The notes beneath the pieces are model-generated. The model was not told the origin of the DNA and did no database searches. It worked only from the letters and a program-made list of their open reading frames with translations. Of a stretch of 64,000 bases of DNA, positions 8,670 to 18,326 are shown piece by piece (position 1 is the stretch's first letter; every line of letters starts with the position of its first letter). This DNA comes from Hansschlegelia quercus (GTDB lineage Bacteria > Pseudomonadota > Alphaproteobacteria > Rhizobiales > Methylopilaceae): NCBI RefSeq assembly GCF_004310425.1, contig NZ_SIUB01000002.1:1-64000 (forward strand). Reading direction: 5' to 3'. The position numbers and the translations under genes were made by a program.

Positions 8670-9944
8670 TCACGTCCGGCTGACCAGAGGCGCGTCGACG
8701 GGGGCGCGCGCCGCCGGCCGCCCAAGCAGGGCGAACAGCACGAAGGTTTGCCCCGGGAGTTCCACGAAACGCCGCAGCAGCATCGCCGCCACGAGCGTGC
8801 CCGCGAGGAACATGAGGGTCGCGAGGTCCATAGCCCAAGCGTTCGGCAGACTCATGATGACGTATTCGTTGCCGTGTTCGACGAAACGCTCGGTCAACGG
8901 CGCGCCCGTCCTCTGTTCGACGAGCTTGGCGAGGGTGGTCAGCGCGTAAACGCCCAAGGCGTGGATCATGTAGACCGCGTAGGACAGCGCCCCGAGCATG
9001 ACGAGCGGCGGGGAAGCGAGACCACGCGACATCAGCCCACGCCCGTGCGCGAAGACGGCGACGACGCCGGCGAACACGATCGGAGCGGCAATCGACCAGC
9101 GCCCGTCGCCGGCGAAAGTCACAAAGGCGAGCGCGCCGACGAGCGTGGCCGCTTCGATCAAGGTCGCCTGGCGAGACGACGCCGCAGAGCTGGCGCCGTG
9201 ATCCACCGCCGCCCGACCGATCAGAAAGATGCGAACCAGCGCTCCAAGGAAGAAGCCCGCGAGGCACCGCAGCAGGCCGAAATCCGCTGTCACATTCAGA
9301 GTCGAGACGCCCGTTGCAAAGAGGGCGACGAGCGCTCCCACTGCGACGGCCGCAAAGACCGGGACCCTGAAGCGGCCGGCGGCCAGAACGAGGAGGGCGA
9401 ACGCGACGTAAGTCCAAAACTCGACGCTGATCGACCAAGCTGGCCCGTTCCACGACAGGTCGTTGAAGAAGCCCACGCTCTGCGTCAGCGTCAGGTTGCC
9501 CAGGAGGGTCGCGACCGAGCGGCTCCCGGCGAACGGCGCGCGTCCGCTGTCGACGGCGCCGCCTGCCCAGCGCGCGCATTCGATGGCGACATAGATCAGA
9601 AGGATCGCGAGATGGAGCGGATAGAGCCGCGCGAAGCGGCGGATCATGAACGGCGTCAGGTCCGCTACGGACCGGAGCTTGTCGCCATAGGTGTGGCAGA
9701 TGACGAAGCCGCTCAGAACAAAGAAGAAATCCACGAAGATGTAGGCGTTGCGGAGCAGCGGTCCGATCATTGAATGGGCCGCGGGGTTGAAGTGGTAAGC
9801 CGCAACCAGAAGCGCGCAGACGCCGCGCCATCCATCGAGGGCCTCAAAGCGACCCTGGAGCCGGGGGGCCAAGAGGGCCGCCGACGGCGGCGCCGAGCTC
9901 TCTCCCGTCGCCCTCGCCAACCTGGCTGGCTCAGGCATACGCAC
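8670..9944 (-). CDS. Membrane acyltransferase (acyltransferase 3 family)
   Basis: The protein has 424 residues with about ten hydrophobic segments. It opens with the family signature ALDGWRGVCALLVAAYHF, which carries the conserved His, and has FFVLSGFVI and RRFARLYPLH further on, as in OafA/ExoZ/NodX-type enzymes. These move acetyl or succinyl groups onto sugars at the membrane, so it probably decorates the EPS. GTG 9944 is preferred because GAGGA lies 7 bases upstream; ATG 9938 is an alternative. It lies 69 bp downstream of the priming transferase gene. Confidence 0.88.
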   Translation of the reverse strand: MRMPEPARLARATGESSAPPSAALLAPRLQGRFEALDGWRGVCALLVAAYHFNPAAHSMIGPLLRNAYIFVDFFFVLSGFVICHTYGDKLRSVADLTPFMIRRFARLYPLHLAILLIYVAIECARWAGGAVDSGRAPFAGSRSVATLLGNLTLTQSVGFFNDLSWNGPAWSISVEFWTYVAFALLVLAAGRFRVPVFAAVAVGALVALFATGVSTLNVTADFGLLRCLAGFFLGALVRIFLIGRAAVDHGASSAASSRQATLIEAATLVGALAFVTFAGDGRWSIAAPIVFAGVVAVFAHGRGLMSRGLASPPLVMLGALSYAVYMIHALGVYALTTLAKLVEQRTGAPLTERFVEHGNEYVIMSLPNAWAMDLATLMFLAGTLVAAMLLRRFVELPGQTFVLFALLGRPAARAPVDAPLVSRT

Positions 9945-10013
9945 CGCGACGTCCTCGTTCCACGGCGCCGCAACGCGCGCTGTGACTGCGCAGCGTTTCG
10001 CGCCGGGGCATGG

Positions 10014-10715
10014 TCACACGCTGCCGCGCTGCATCACCACCGCCGGGACGGTGAGCAGCATGATCCGGATATCCTTCGCGGTGGACCAGGTGCGGACATA
10101 TTCGGAATCGAAGGCCAGCCGCTGCGCGTAGCTCGTGTCGCTTCGGCCGCTGATCTGCCAGAGACCGGTGATGCCCGGACGGGTCTGCAGATAGTCGGAA
10201 GCGTGATCGCCATAATTGGCGAGTTCGGCCGTAACCACCGGGCGCGGTCCTACGATGCTCATTTCGCCGCGGAGGACGTTCAGCAGTTGCGGCAGTTCAT
10301 CGAGGCTGGACTTGCGCAGGATCTTGCCGATCCCGGTCACGCGCGGATCGTTGCGCAGCTTCCTGGTCTCGCTCCACTCGATCCTCGCTTCCGGATTTTC
10401 GGCGAGATGCCGCTTCAGCACCTCGTCGCCGTTCACGACCATCGTACGGAATTTGAGGCACTTGAAGGTGGCGCCGCAGAAGCCGCGGCGGGCATGGCCA
10501 TAGAAGACGGGTCCTTTGCTGGAGGCCCTCACGGCCAGGATGATCAGCAGGAACACCGGAAGAAGGAAGGCGATCGCAAGCGCGCTGAAAACGACGTCGA
10601 TCGCTCGTTTCGCGCCACCGCCGAGCGGCTCCGCTCCTACCGCAGGCTCGGCGGCAAAGCCGCCGCCCAGCGCAGATTCCTGACTTGCTCCAGTAAAGCT
10701 CACGAAAAACTCCAC
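10014..10715 (-). CDS. ExoY-type undecaprenyl-phosphate sugar-1-phosphate transferase
   Basis: The protein has 233 residues. After a short variable N-terminus comes AKRAIDVVFSALAIAFLLPVF, the single membrane segment (~38-60). The full bacterial sugar transferase domain follows: KFRTMV, the catalytic DELPQLLNVLRGEMSIVGPRP, RPGITGLWQISGR and DSEYV. It begins EPS synthesis by moving a hexose-1-phosphate (Glc or Gal) from UDP-sugar to undecaprenyl phosphate. Its size matches the short ExoY/PssA class rather than the long WbaP class. The start is GTG 10715. The 330-bp upstream gap probably holds its promoter. Confidence 0.92.
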   Translation of the reverse strand: MEFFVSFTGASQESALGGGFAAEPAVGAEPLGGGAKRAIDVVFSALAIAFLLPVFLLIILAVRASSKGPVFYGHARRGFCGATFKCLKFRTMVVNGDEVLKRHLAENPEARIEWSETRKLRNDPRVTGIGKILRKSSLDELPQLLNVLRGEMSIVGPRPVVTAELANYGDHASDYLQTRPGITGLWQISGRSDTSYAQRLAFDSEYVRTWSTAKDIRIMLLTVPAVVMQRGSV

Positions 10716-11045
10716 GGATGTGGGCCGTCAGGCCTCGGTTTGAATTCAGGCGCGAAGCGGAGCGTTGTCTTTTCGCCGGAAGCGATTGAAGACCGCCCGT
10801 CGCTTCGGACCGCATTCGGCGATCCTCGCATCGTGCGACTTACGCATAAACCCTTCATATGACAGTAACCCTACCCAATCTTTGCTGCAGCGCAATAGCC
10901 GCGCGGCACAAATTGGTTGTTGGTAAAGATCGCAAATTTGGCTCACGACCTCGACTAAGGGATGAACCGCTTGCCGTTCTCGACTTGATGCGGTTATCCG
11001 CCGCATCGTCCTGCGCGCCTGGAGAAGCGCGCAGGTGCGAAAGGA
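10716..11045 (-). promoter_or_regulatory. 330-bp gene-free region upstream of the priming transferase
   Basis: No convincing gene was found on either strand. The stretch 10855-10945 is distinctly A/T rich, as expected of a promoter region for the leftward exoY-like gene. It contains the element TGCAGCGCAAT at 10886-10896, inside the wider inverted repeat TTGC-N6-GCAA (10882-10895). I could not fix one -35/-10 pair. Confidence 0.4.
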
Positions 11046-12173
11046 TCAGGCCAGCTTCACCTGTTCGCGCCTCGTAAGGCGCTTGCCGAGCGCGATGCCG
11101 GGAAGCTCCACGAAGCGGTGAATCAGATAGGCGGCCGGCACCGCGGCGATGATCGCCGCGATCTGTATAGCGACCATCTGAGGTCGCGAGAGATCCGCCA
11201 CGCCGAGCGCGAGATCGCCCAAGATCACCTGGATGGGACGATGGATGAGATAGAGGGAGTACGACAGGCCGCCGAGAAATAGCGGAATCCGGGTCGCGAA
11301 GAAGAAAGAGAAGACGCTGCCGGCGACCGGGCTCGTGCGGCCCCAGACCAGAAACGAATAGAACACCAGCCAGATCGAGAGCGGCAGAAACTCGCTCGAA
11401 AAGGCCAGCATCAGGAACGCCGACGCCGCTGCGATGGCCACCGGCGAATAATTCAGCTTTTCGAGCTCGGGGTAGAGCAGGCGGGACAGAATGCCGATCG
11501 CGAAATAGCCGCTCGTCGCGGCGAGCGTCGCAGGGATCGGATAGGAGCCCAGAAAGCCCTTCTCGTAGGCCACCAGCAGCAGCGCGAACACCACCGCGCA
11601 CAGCACCGTTTTGACCGGACTGCCGAACGCGCGAAGGATCAGAGGCGCTACCAAATAGAATTGCCATTCCAGAGACAGACTCCATGCCGCGGGCAGGAAT
11701 GTCATCGCTGCGCGTGGCAGAAGTTCGTCGGGAATGAGGCCGTGAAGCATGAAGAGATGAAGCAGCGCATGCGGCGCGGTATTATTATGTGTCTGCGAAG
11801 CGATCTCGGCGACGCCGCGAGAGTACTCGGCCCAGCCGGGGAGATCCTGCCACGAGACAGTTTGAACGATGTGGGCCCAGGGGCCGAGAATGAGGTAGCC
11901 GATCGCGCAGCAGAGAGCGTAGGCGGGGAACAGGCGCAGGAACCGGCGGGTGATATATTGCGAGTAGGTCTCGCGGCCCTGGAGCAGCAGGTGGGTGATG
12001 ACGAACCCGCTGAGGATCATGAAGATCGCCACGGCGGCCTCGCCTCGAAGCAGAACGCCGAGGGGACCGGGCAAGGACAGAAATCCCGAAAGCTGAAGCC
12101 CGTGGCCCAGCGCGACCCATAGCGCGAGATAGCCCCGAAGACCTTCAATCTGGTCGAGATGTCCGCGCTTCAT
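11046..12173 (-). CDS. Membrane acyltransferase (acyltransferase 3 family)
   Basis: The protein has 375 residues and ~10 membrane segments. It begins IEGLRGYLALWVALGHG, with the family's conserved Arg and His, followed by AIFMILSGFVITHLL and RRFLRLFPAY; near the end is LIHRFVELPGIALGKR. A perfect AGGAGG lies five bases before ATG 12173. It probably O-acylates the EPS. It is the first leftward gene, divergent from the beta-helix gene, and is separated from the exoY-like gene by 330 bp, so it may be a separate transcription unit. Confidence 0.88.
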   Translation of the reverse strand: MKRGHLDQIEGLRGYLALWVALGHGLQLSGFLSLPGPLGVLLRGEAAVAIFMILSGFVITHLLLQGRETYSQYITRRFLRLFPAYALCCAIGYLILGPWAHIVQTVSWQDLPGWAEYSRGVAEIASQTHNNTAPHALLHLFMLHGLIPDELLPRAAMTFLPAAWSLSLEWQFYLVAPLILRAFGSPVKTVLCAVVFALLLVAYEKGFLGSYPIPATLAATSGYFAIGILSRLLYPELEKLNYSPVAIAAASAFLMLAFSSEFLPLSIWLVFYSFLVWGRTSPVAGSVFSFFFATRIPLFLGGLSYSLYLIHRPIQVILGDLALGVADLSRPQMVAIQIAAIIAAVPAAYLIHRFVELPGIALGKRLTRREQVKLA

Positions 12174-12359
12174 CCAAGCCTCCTAACCATTTCTAAGAGG
12201 CGTCTAGCGCCCGACCGCGTCGATACGAAGGCCGCGTTGCAACGCGCGCTCGCCAATTAACTCCGCTTGTCGGCCGTTATTCTGCACTGCACAAATTTCA
12301 TTGACGCGACGCTGCCGCGCAATGTCAACTGCGCGCGGCTGTCCGACACCAACCTGCGG
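12174..12359. promoter_or_regulatory. Divergent promoter region with a TGCCGCGCAATG element
   Basis: This region lies between the leftward acyltransferase and the rightward beta-helix/Wzy operon. TGCCGCGCAATG at 12313-12324 differs in one base from the element at 30683-30694. A looser relative, TGCACTGCACAA, lies at ~12286. Both operons could be controlled from here (inference). Confidence 0.35.
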
Positions 12360-14354
12360 ATGAGCCCGTCGCTACAGGGTATTTCATTGCGGGAAGCAGA
12401 CTTGATAGCGGGGGCGGCTCGCCGGGGCTCGCCGCGGCGTCTTGTGCTCGCGGCGGCGCTGTCGTCGGTTCTGGCTTTTTCGCCGCCGGCTTCTGCGCTC
12501 CCGCAGGGCGTCGCGCCGCCTCCCGCAAGCGGCGTGGTCAACGTCCGCGATTTCGGCGCCCAAGGCGATGGGATTGCGAACGACACCGACGCCATCCAGC
12601 GGGCGATCGATTCGGTCGCCGTGGCGCCGGGACGGGTGTTCTGGGAGACGCCGATCGTCTACTTTCCGGCGGGAACCTACCTGATCAGCGGCACGCTTGA
12701 GCGACGCGACGGCGAAGGGCGCTTCACGAGCGGCATGGCGATCGCCGGGGAAGGCCGAGACCGCACTACGATCAAGCTCGCCGACGCTGCGCCAGGTTTT
12801 GGCGACCCGCGGGCGCCCAAGGCGATGGTTCTCACGAGCGCCCGGCTGCTGGACGGTACCTCGTCCAGCGGCGGCAAGGATTATGCTGGGAAGGGCGAGG
12901 GCAACGACGCCTATGCGAATTACGTCGAGAACCTGACGCTCGACGTCGGCGACAAGAACCCTGGCGCCGTCGCCCTCGACTATCTCGCGAACAATATCGG
13001 CGCCGTCCGCCGGGTGAGCCTCGTGGGCAGAGCCGGCAGCGGGGCCGTGGGCCTCGCGCTGACGCGCAAATGGATCGGCCCCGCTTTGATCAGCGACGTC
13101 ACCGTGGACGGTTTCGACGTCGGGATCGATGTGGCGAACACCGAGTATGGCGTGACGATGGCGCACATCCGGGTGCGGAACGCGCGCAACGCCGGCCTCC
13201 GTAACGCCGGCAACCTTGTCGCCGTCGACGACCTTGTCGTCGAGACCGCGTCCGGCCCGGCCGTAAAGAACGCCTCGCTCGGCGGTCTCGTGATGGTCAA
13301 CGGGGGCGCCTTCTCCGGATCGGGCGGGGCGGCGATCGAGAACCGGGGCTACCTGACGCTCTCCGGAGTGAAAAGCACGGGCTTCGCCGCGCTGTTCCCT
13401 CGATCGAAGGAAGTGGACGGGGACGGCAGTTTCGGACCGGACAACAAGCGCCTGGGCGACGCGGACTGGCGGCTAGGCCCGGCCGACGCCCCGGCGGTCG
13501 ATCTGGGGCCTCGGGACCAGTGGGTCGACATCACCGCGTTCGGCGCGCGGCCGGGGCGCGATTTTGACTCGACCAAGGCCATCCGGCGCGCGTTTCAATC
13601 CGGCGCGCGAACGATCGTCTTCCCCTACGGGGACTACATGGTGACCGACGTCATCGAGATCCCCGAGACGGTCCGCGCCATCCTCGGCATGCACGCCACG
13701 ATCACCGTCGGAGACGCGCGCGCGCCGCGGTTCGATCGGCGGGAGAACGGGATCTTCAAGGTCGCGACCGGCGGAGACCCGCTTCACATCGAGAAGCTGA
13801 CCTTTGACATGACCGACCGCGGCGGCCAGCTCGGCTACGAGCTCACCGGCGACCGCGTCGTCGCGATCGAAGATCAGGTGACGGCCGGCGTGAATCTCGT
13901 AGAGCGTCGGCCGACGGGAGGGCCCCTCTTCGTCTCCAACGCCTGCTGCGGCGCCGCCATGATCGCAGGTCCTGCCCCGGTGTGGATGCGGCAGTTCAAC
14001 TCCGAGGGCGCAAAAAGCGCCCGTCTGCGTAACGATGGCTCTCGCGTCCGCGTGCTGGGGATGAAGGTCGAACAGGAAGTGACGATCCTCGAGAACCGCG
14101 GAGGGGGCGTATCCGAGATCGTGGGCGGGTTCTTTTATCCGGTCGTTCCCGGCGACGAGCCACGCCCACTTGTGGTCAATGACGGCGGCGAGGTGCGTCT
14201 TGGCTATGCGGAAGAGGCTTTCCGCAAAGACGCCACATACGACGTCCATGTCAGCTCGGCGGTCGGGAAGCGCCTGGTGACGAAGCGGATGCTGCCGATG
14301 CGCAATGCGAGCGGCGCGCGGATCGTCCCCTTCATAGCGGATCACGCGGAATGA
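12360..14354 (+). CDS. Exported right-handed beta-helix protein with two pectate-lyase-like modules
   Basis: The protein has 664 residues from ATG 12360; a longer TTG start at 12267 is possible, and neither has a clear ribosome site. A signal peptide is visible as RRLVLAAALSSVLAFSPPASA, with cleavage probably after ASA. Module 1 starts VVNVRDFGAQGDGIANDTDA (~residue 58); module 2 starts WVDITAFGARPGRDFDSTKA (~residue 387). Both are the opening strand motif of the Pectate_lyase_3 family (GH28/phage tailspike-like helices). Such proteins cleave or epimerise acidic polysaccharides. It is probably periplasmic and trims, releases or modifies the EPS. Its stop overlaps the next start (ATGA), so it is co-translated with the Wzy-like gene. 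Confidence 0.8.
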   Translation: MSPSLQGISLREADLIAGAARRGSPRRLVLAAALSSVLAFSPPASALPQGVAPPPASGVVNVRDFGAQGDGIANDTDAIQRAIDSVAVAPGRVFWETPIVYFPAGTYLISGTLERRDGEGRFTSGMAIAGEGRDRTTIKLADAAPGFGDPRAPKAMVLTSARLLDGTSSSGGKDYAGKGEGNDAYANYVENLTLDVGDKNPGAVALDYLANNIGAVRRVSLVGRAGSGAVGLALTRKWIGPALISDVTVDGFDVGIDVANTEYGVTMAHIRVRNARNAGLRNAGNLVAVDDLVVETASGPAVKNASLGGLVMVNGGAFSGSGGAAIENRGYLTLSGVKSTGFAALFPRSKEVDGDGSFGPDNKRLGDADWRLGPADAPAVDLGPRDQWVDITAFGARPGRDFDSTKAIRRAFQSGARTIVFPYGDYMVTDVIEIPETVRAILGMHATITVGDARAPRFDRRENGIFKVATGGDPLHIEKLTFDMTDRGGQLGYELTGDRVVAIEDQVTAGVNLVERRPTGGPLFVSNACCGAAMIAGPAPVWMRQFNSEGAKSARLRNDGSRVRVLGMKVEQEVTILENRGGGVSEIVGGFFYPVVPGDEPRPLVVNDGGEVRLGYAEEAFRKDATYDVHVSSAVGKRLVTKRMLPMRNASGARIVPFIADHAE

Positions 14355-15772
14355 GCGCTGTCAGCGACTACAAGGTCCCCGCAGGGTTCGGCGCCGCTTC
14401 CGAGGACGCAAACGCGTTCGAAGCAGCCGTCCTGACGATCGCGCTTTGCATCTACATCGCGCTTTTCGCGAGCGAGGGCGTGGTCCGCTGGGTGCTGAAC
14501 ATGTTCGGCGCGGATCCGCTGATCTTCCTCCGGGACGCGATGATCTTCGGCGCGATCGGGCTCATCGTCCTGCGCCGGTTCATGAACCATCGAGGCGCGC
14601 CGCTCGTCGTCGGCACGGTGGCGGTTCTCGCGCTTCACGGCATGATCGGCTACTTCAACATGCGGGGGCTGTCGCCCGTCATCGCCGGCGCGAAGCCTTT
14701 TCTTTCGCTGATCATCGGCGCCTATTGCGCCGATCGGCTTTTCCGCCCGAAACGATGGTTCATCGTCTTCCTCTCGGTCCTGTTTGTCGCCTCGGTGATC
14801 GCAGGCGGCCTCGAGAAGTATTTCGTGGAATGGCCTTGGGTCGGACTCAAAGCCGACATCGGCGGACAGGCTGTCGAAATCAGTCGCGACTGGCAGATCG
14901 GCGGCGCCGACAAGCGAGCGGCGGGCCTGGCGCGCTCCTCCGCCCATCTCTCTGGCTTGCTATCCTGCGTCGGCATCCTTCTGTTCTTCATCGCGCGATC
15001 GATGTTCGTTCGCTTGCTGATCGCAGTAATGACCACCGTCGGCGTCTTCTGGAGCACTCAGAAGGGTACGTTGGCCGGGGTGATCGTCATATTTACCGTA
15101 GCGATGGTATTTCCCAAAAGAGCGGCCATTCCGGCGCTCAAATGGACTATGCTTATCCTGCTGTTGCTGATGATCGGGCTGCCGCTCATGCTGCCGGGAT
15201 ATATAATGCCGTCCGGCGACATCAGCGTCTTCTCGCTTCAATCGTTCTATGACCGCGCCGCGCGCATGTGGCCGGACGCCTGGGCGTGGTACGCGCAGAA
15301 AAGCGTCCCGTTCTTCGGCGTCGGTCTCGGCGGCATCGGCTACGCCATGCGGATGTACTCGCCCGACGCGGCCTTCTACGTGACGAATTTCGCGGCCTAC
15401 GAGCCGTACTATCTGAATTCAGCCGACAACATGTTCGTCTATCTGTATGTGCAGTTCGGCGTGATGTCGTTGCTGTACATCGGTCTCATCGCCTTCTACG
15501 CGCTGAGGCAACGGTCGGCCTACGACCAGACGACGACCGCCGCTCTCGCGATGCTGGCGTTCATCTTCGCCTATGGGGTGGTCGCCAACGTGATCGAGGA
15601 TCAGATTTCCTGCCTGTTTTTCGGCGCAGCGATCTACATCCTTTTCCGGAACGTGACCCAGGATGCTCGCGAGCCGTCGCACGTGGTGGCGACGCCTCCC
15701 AAGACGGCGGCTCCTTTCGATCCCTATCGCGTAGCTTTCGTCCCCAAGAACCCAACGAGAACCCGGGCATGA
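14351..15772 (+). CDS. Wzy-like polysaccharide polymerase / O-antigen ligase-like membrane protein
   Basis: The protein has 473 residues and about 11-12 hydrophobic segments. A large external loop lies at ~290-370 (SFYDRAARMWPDAWAWYAQ ... FGVGLGGIG), with the W/Y and G-rich pattern seen in Wzy and WaaL proteins. The last ~40 residues are cytoplasmic and proline-rich. Overall identity in this family is always weak, so the call rests on topology and on context between export, co-polymerase and acyltransferase genes. It would join lipid-linked repeat units in the periplasm. ATG 14351 overlaps the previous stop; its own stop overlaps the next ATG. Confidence 0.72.
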   Translation: MSAVSDYKVPAGFGAASEDANAFEAAVLTIALCIYIALFASEGVVRWVLNMFGADPLIFLRDAMIFGAIGLIVLRRFMNHRGAPLVVGTVAVLALHGMIGYFNMRGLSPVIAGAKPFLSLIIGAYCADRLFRPKRWFIVFLSVLFVASVIAGGLEKYFVEWPWVGLKADIGGQAVEISRDWQIGGADKRAAGLARSSAHLSGLLSCVGILLFFIARSMFVRLLIAVMTTVGVFWSTQKGTLAGVIVIFTVAMVFPKRAAIPALKWTMLILLLLMIGLPLMLPGYIMPSGDISVFSLQSFYDRAARMWPDAWAWYAQKSVPFFGVGLGGIGYAMRMYSPDAAFYVTNFAAYEPYYLNSADNMFVYLYVQFGVMSLLYIGLIAFYALRQRSAYDQTTTAALAMLAFIFAYGVVANVIEDQISCLFFGAAIYILFRNVTQDAREPSHVVATPPKTAAPFDPYRVAFVPKNPTRTRA

Positions 15773-16863
15773 CAGGCGCGCTTCGCCGCAATGCCCAGCT
15801 CCTGCGGGAGCGGCCGAACAACTTCACCCTGCTGCGCATCCTGTTTGCAGTGGCGGTGGTGTACGACCATTTCTACGTGCTCTTGTCGGCTCCGGAGGCC
15901 CGGTACGGCTTTCCATGGGCCGAGCTCGGCGTGGCGGCTTTCTTCGTGACGAGCGGCGTGCTCGTCACCGCGAGCTATGATGAAGATCCCCAGCTTCTCC
16001 GGTTCTGGGTCAAGCGCCTGTTCCGGATCCTGCCTCTCTATCTGCTGGTGGTCGGCTGCCAGGGAGCTGTCATGAGCGTCATCGCGCTGTCGCGAGGGAC
16101 GTTCGACCTTGCCGAACTGGGCCATTACCTCGTGATGAACGCGCTTTTCATGAACTTCAACGCGCCGGCTTTCGGCGGGGTGTTGGACGGCTTCCCGACG
16201 CCCGCGATCAATCCGAGCCTCTGGACGCTGAAGATCGAACTCATGTTCTACGCCGTTCTCCCCTTGCTGATGGCGGTCTATCGGCGGCTCGGTTTCGCCT
16301 GGATCGCGGCGCTGTTCATCGCATCGACGCTGTTTTACGAGTATTTCGTCGACGCCCAGCCCATGCTCGCGAAGCAACTTCCGGGGCAGATCCGTTATTT
16401 CGCGGTCGGCATGGCGATCGCCCTCTATTTCGATCGTCTGGACGCTCTGAAACGGCCTTCTACGCGGATCCTGGCGCTTGCCGTCATCGCGCTCGTCGCC
16501 GTCGCCGGCTTGGTCTGGTTCGTTCCGCACGCTTCTGCGTTCGAGCCGCTTTTCGTCGCGTCGGCCGTCTTTATCGCCGCCTTCTGGCTGCCGGCGCTCT
16601 GGGAGCCGGTCGACGTCTCGTACGGCGCCTATCTGTTTCACGCGCCGATCATCCAGCTTAGCGCCGTCTACGGTCTGTACGCCGCCGATCTGCTTCGGCT
16701 CGGCGCCCTCATGGTGATCGTTTTGTCGCTGGCGGCCCTGGCGCATATCTTTATCGAGAAGCCTGGCATAAAGCTTGGGCGCGCATTCATCCGCGCGTCG
16801 TTTCGACCGAATACGCCGGTTATTGATCTGGTGCTGCAGCCAACGCGGGTAAAAGACCAATGA
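15769..16863 (+). CDS. Membrane acyltransferase (acyltransferase 3 family)
   Basis: The protein has 364 residues with ~10 membrane segments. The N-terminal motif NNFTLLRILFAVAVVYDHF carries the conserved Arg and His; AAFFVTSGVLV, RFWVKRLFRILPLYLL and ISYGAYLFHAPI-like segments (here VSYGAYLFHAPI) complete the family pattern. It is the third such enzyme in the island, pointing to several O-acyl decorations. ATG 15769 overlaps the upstream stop, and its own stop overlaps the Wzz-like start, so four genes in a row are translationally coupled. Confidence 0.88.
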   Translation: MTGALRRNAQLLRERPNNFTLLRILFAVAVVYDHFYVLLSAPEARYGFPWAELGVAAFFVTSGVLVTASYDEDPQLLRFWVKRLFRILPLYLLVVGCQGAVMSVIALSRGTFDLAELGHYLVMNALFMNFNAPAFGGVLDGFPTPAINPSLWTLKIELMFYAVLPLLMAVYRRLGFAWIAALFIASTLFYEYFVDAQPMLAKQLPGQIRYFAVGMAIALYFDRLDALKRPSTRILALAVIALVAVAGLVWFVPHASAFEPLFVASAVFIAAFWLPALWEPVDVSYGAYLFHAPIIQLSAVYGLYAADLLRLGALMVIVLSLAALAHIFIEKPGIKLGRAFIRASFRPNTPVIDLVLQPTRVKDQ

Positions 16864-18284
16864 ACTTTGACTTTACTGCTCGTGGCGTTGCGACGCTCCT
16901 TTTCAGATATATGAAGATGATCGTCGGCATCACCGCGATGTTCGTCGTGTTGGCGCTGATCTACTTCTTTACCGCGACAAATATCTATCAGGCGCAGGCC
17001 TCGTTGGTTCTGCGGTTCGGCAGCGACATCCGTCCCGAGCTTGCGGTCGACGATCGGCAGATCGTCGTGCCGAGCGGCAAGGACGAGCGACGGGAGATGA
17101 TCGAGAACTATCTCCGCATCGTGCAGAGCCGCGAATATGCCGAGCGCCTCGTGAAGGAGTTCGGCGTTCAGACGCTCTACCCCAAGATCTACGCCAACCC
17201 GCCGCGCCTGGGCACCGCCGACGACGTCGCCGTCGATGTGCTGCGCGATTCGATCTCCGCAAAGTCCGGCGCTTCGACGAACGTGGTCGAGATCTCGCTC
17301 TTCCATCAGAGCCGCGAACTCGGCGAAAAGCTGCTCAAGCGGCTGATCGAGATGTCGATCGAGACGCAGGCGGAGCTTTACGAGAACCCTCAGCTCGCCT
17401 TCACCGCCGATCAGACCAAGGCCGCTCAGGCGCTGCTCGAGGAGAAGCAGGCGGCGCTGAACGCGAAGCGGCGTCAGTCGGGAATCTTCGAATACGAGAA
17501 GCAGTTCGAGCTGCTGCTCGCGCAGCAGAGCTCCGCTTCGGACAATATCTACACGCTGAACGCCCGCGCCGCAGAGGCCGAGGGCAAGCAGGCGAAGCTC
17601 GAGCAGATCCTCGGGACCGTGCCGACGAACGTCGCGAGCATCGTCGACGCGACGAAATACAAGGAGATCCAGGATCTCGGCAACGAGCTGAACCAGCTCC
17701 GCGCGGCGAGCACGCCAACCGCCAGGGCCGCTCTCGCGGACAAAGAGCGGCAGTACCAGCAGCGGCTTCGCGAGATCCAGTCGCTCAACCGCGGCGGGTC
17801 GACCGACATCTACCAGAGCTTGCTGGCGGATTATCTCCGATCGTCCGCGGACGTCGAAGCCGCACGCAAATCGATGGACTACTGGGCCGGCGAACGCCGG
17901 GCGCTTTCGAGCCGCATCGAGAACATGCAGCGCGACAACCAGGCGATCGTCGATCTGACCCGCGAGGTCGACCTCGCCGACGCGAGCTATCGCGTGCTTG
18001 CGCGGAAATACAGCGACGCCTCGGTCAACCAGCGCCTGAACGACGAGGGCATCACGCGGATTTCCGTCATCGACGAGCCCTATTCGGACCCGAAGCCGGC
18101 CCGTCCGCGAAAGTTCCTGCTGCTCGCGGCCGCGCTGATCGGCAGCCTTCTGGTCTCGGGCACCATCATCGTTCTGCGGGAAGCTCTGTCCGACCGCATC
18201 GCGAGCCCGCACGAAATCGAACAGGGACTGCGGCTCAAGGTCATTTCCGCATTCCCGAAATTTGATCCGCGACCGGCGACGTGA
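16860..18284 (+). CDS. Wzz/GumC-type chain-length determinant (polysaccharide co-polymerase)
   Basis: The protein has 474 residues. There is one membrane segment near the start (IVGITAMFVVLALIYFFTA, ~20-39) and one near the end (FLLLAAALIGSLLVSGTIIV, ~419-438), the latter preceded by the proline-rich YSDPKPARPRK typical of the family. The long periplasmic part is helical and Q/E/A rich (~180-380, coiled coil likely). The N-terminal stretch has NIYQAQASLVLRFG, the Wzz domain opening. It sets polymer length with Wzy. It lacks the C-terminal kinase domain fused in ExoP-type proteins; a separate kinase-like gene follows 42 bp downstream. Confidence 0.88.
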   Translation: MNFDFTARGVATLLFRYMKMIVGITAMFVVLALIYFFTATNIYQAQASLVLRFGSDIRPELAVDDRQIVVPSGKDERREMIENYLRIVQSREYAERLVKEFGVQTLYPKIYANPPRLGTADDVAVDVLRDSISAKSGASTNVVEISLFHQSRELGEKLLKRLIEMSIETQAELYENPQLAFTADQTKAAQALLEEKQAALNAKRRQSGIFEYEKQFELLLAQQSSASDNIYTLNARAAEAEGKQAKLEQILGTVPTNVASIVDATKYKEIQDLGNELNQLRAASTPTARAALADKERQYQQRLREIQSLNRGGSTDIYQSLLADYLRSSADVEAARKSMDYWAGERRALSSRIENMQRDNQAIVDLTREVDLADASYRVLARKYSDASVNQRLNDEGITRISVIDEPYSDPKPARPRKFLLLAAALIGSLLVSGTIIVLREALSDRIASPHEIEQGLRLKVISAFPKFDPRPAT

Positions 18285-18326
18285 ACGGTGCCGTTTCCGA
18301 CGGCCCAACGGATTTAGGAGTACTCA

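Noticed and set aside
7380-9773. A 797-codon plus-strand frame
   Set aside because: It covers parts of an acyltransferase and a glycosyltransferase on the other strand and is a GC-driven shadow.
10855-11685. A minus-strand frame crossing the 10716-11045 gap
   Set aside because: Most of it lies out of frame within the acyltransferase at 11046-12173; only the tail enters the gap, and it has no family features.
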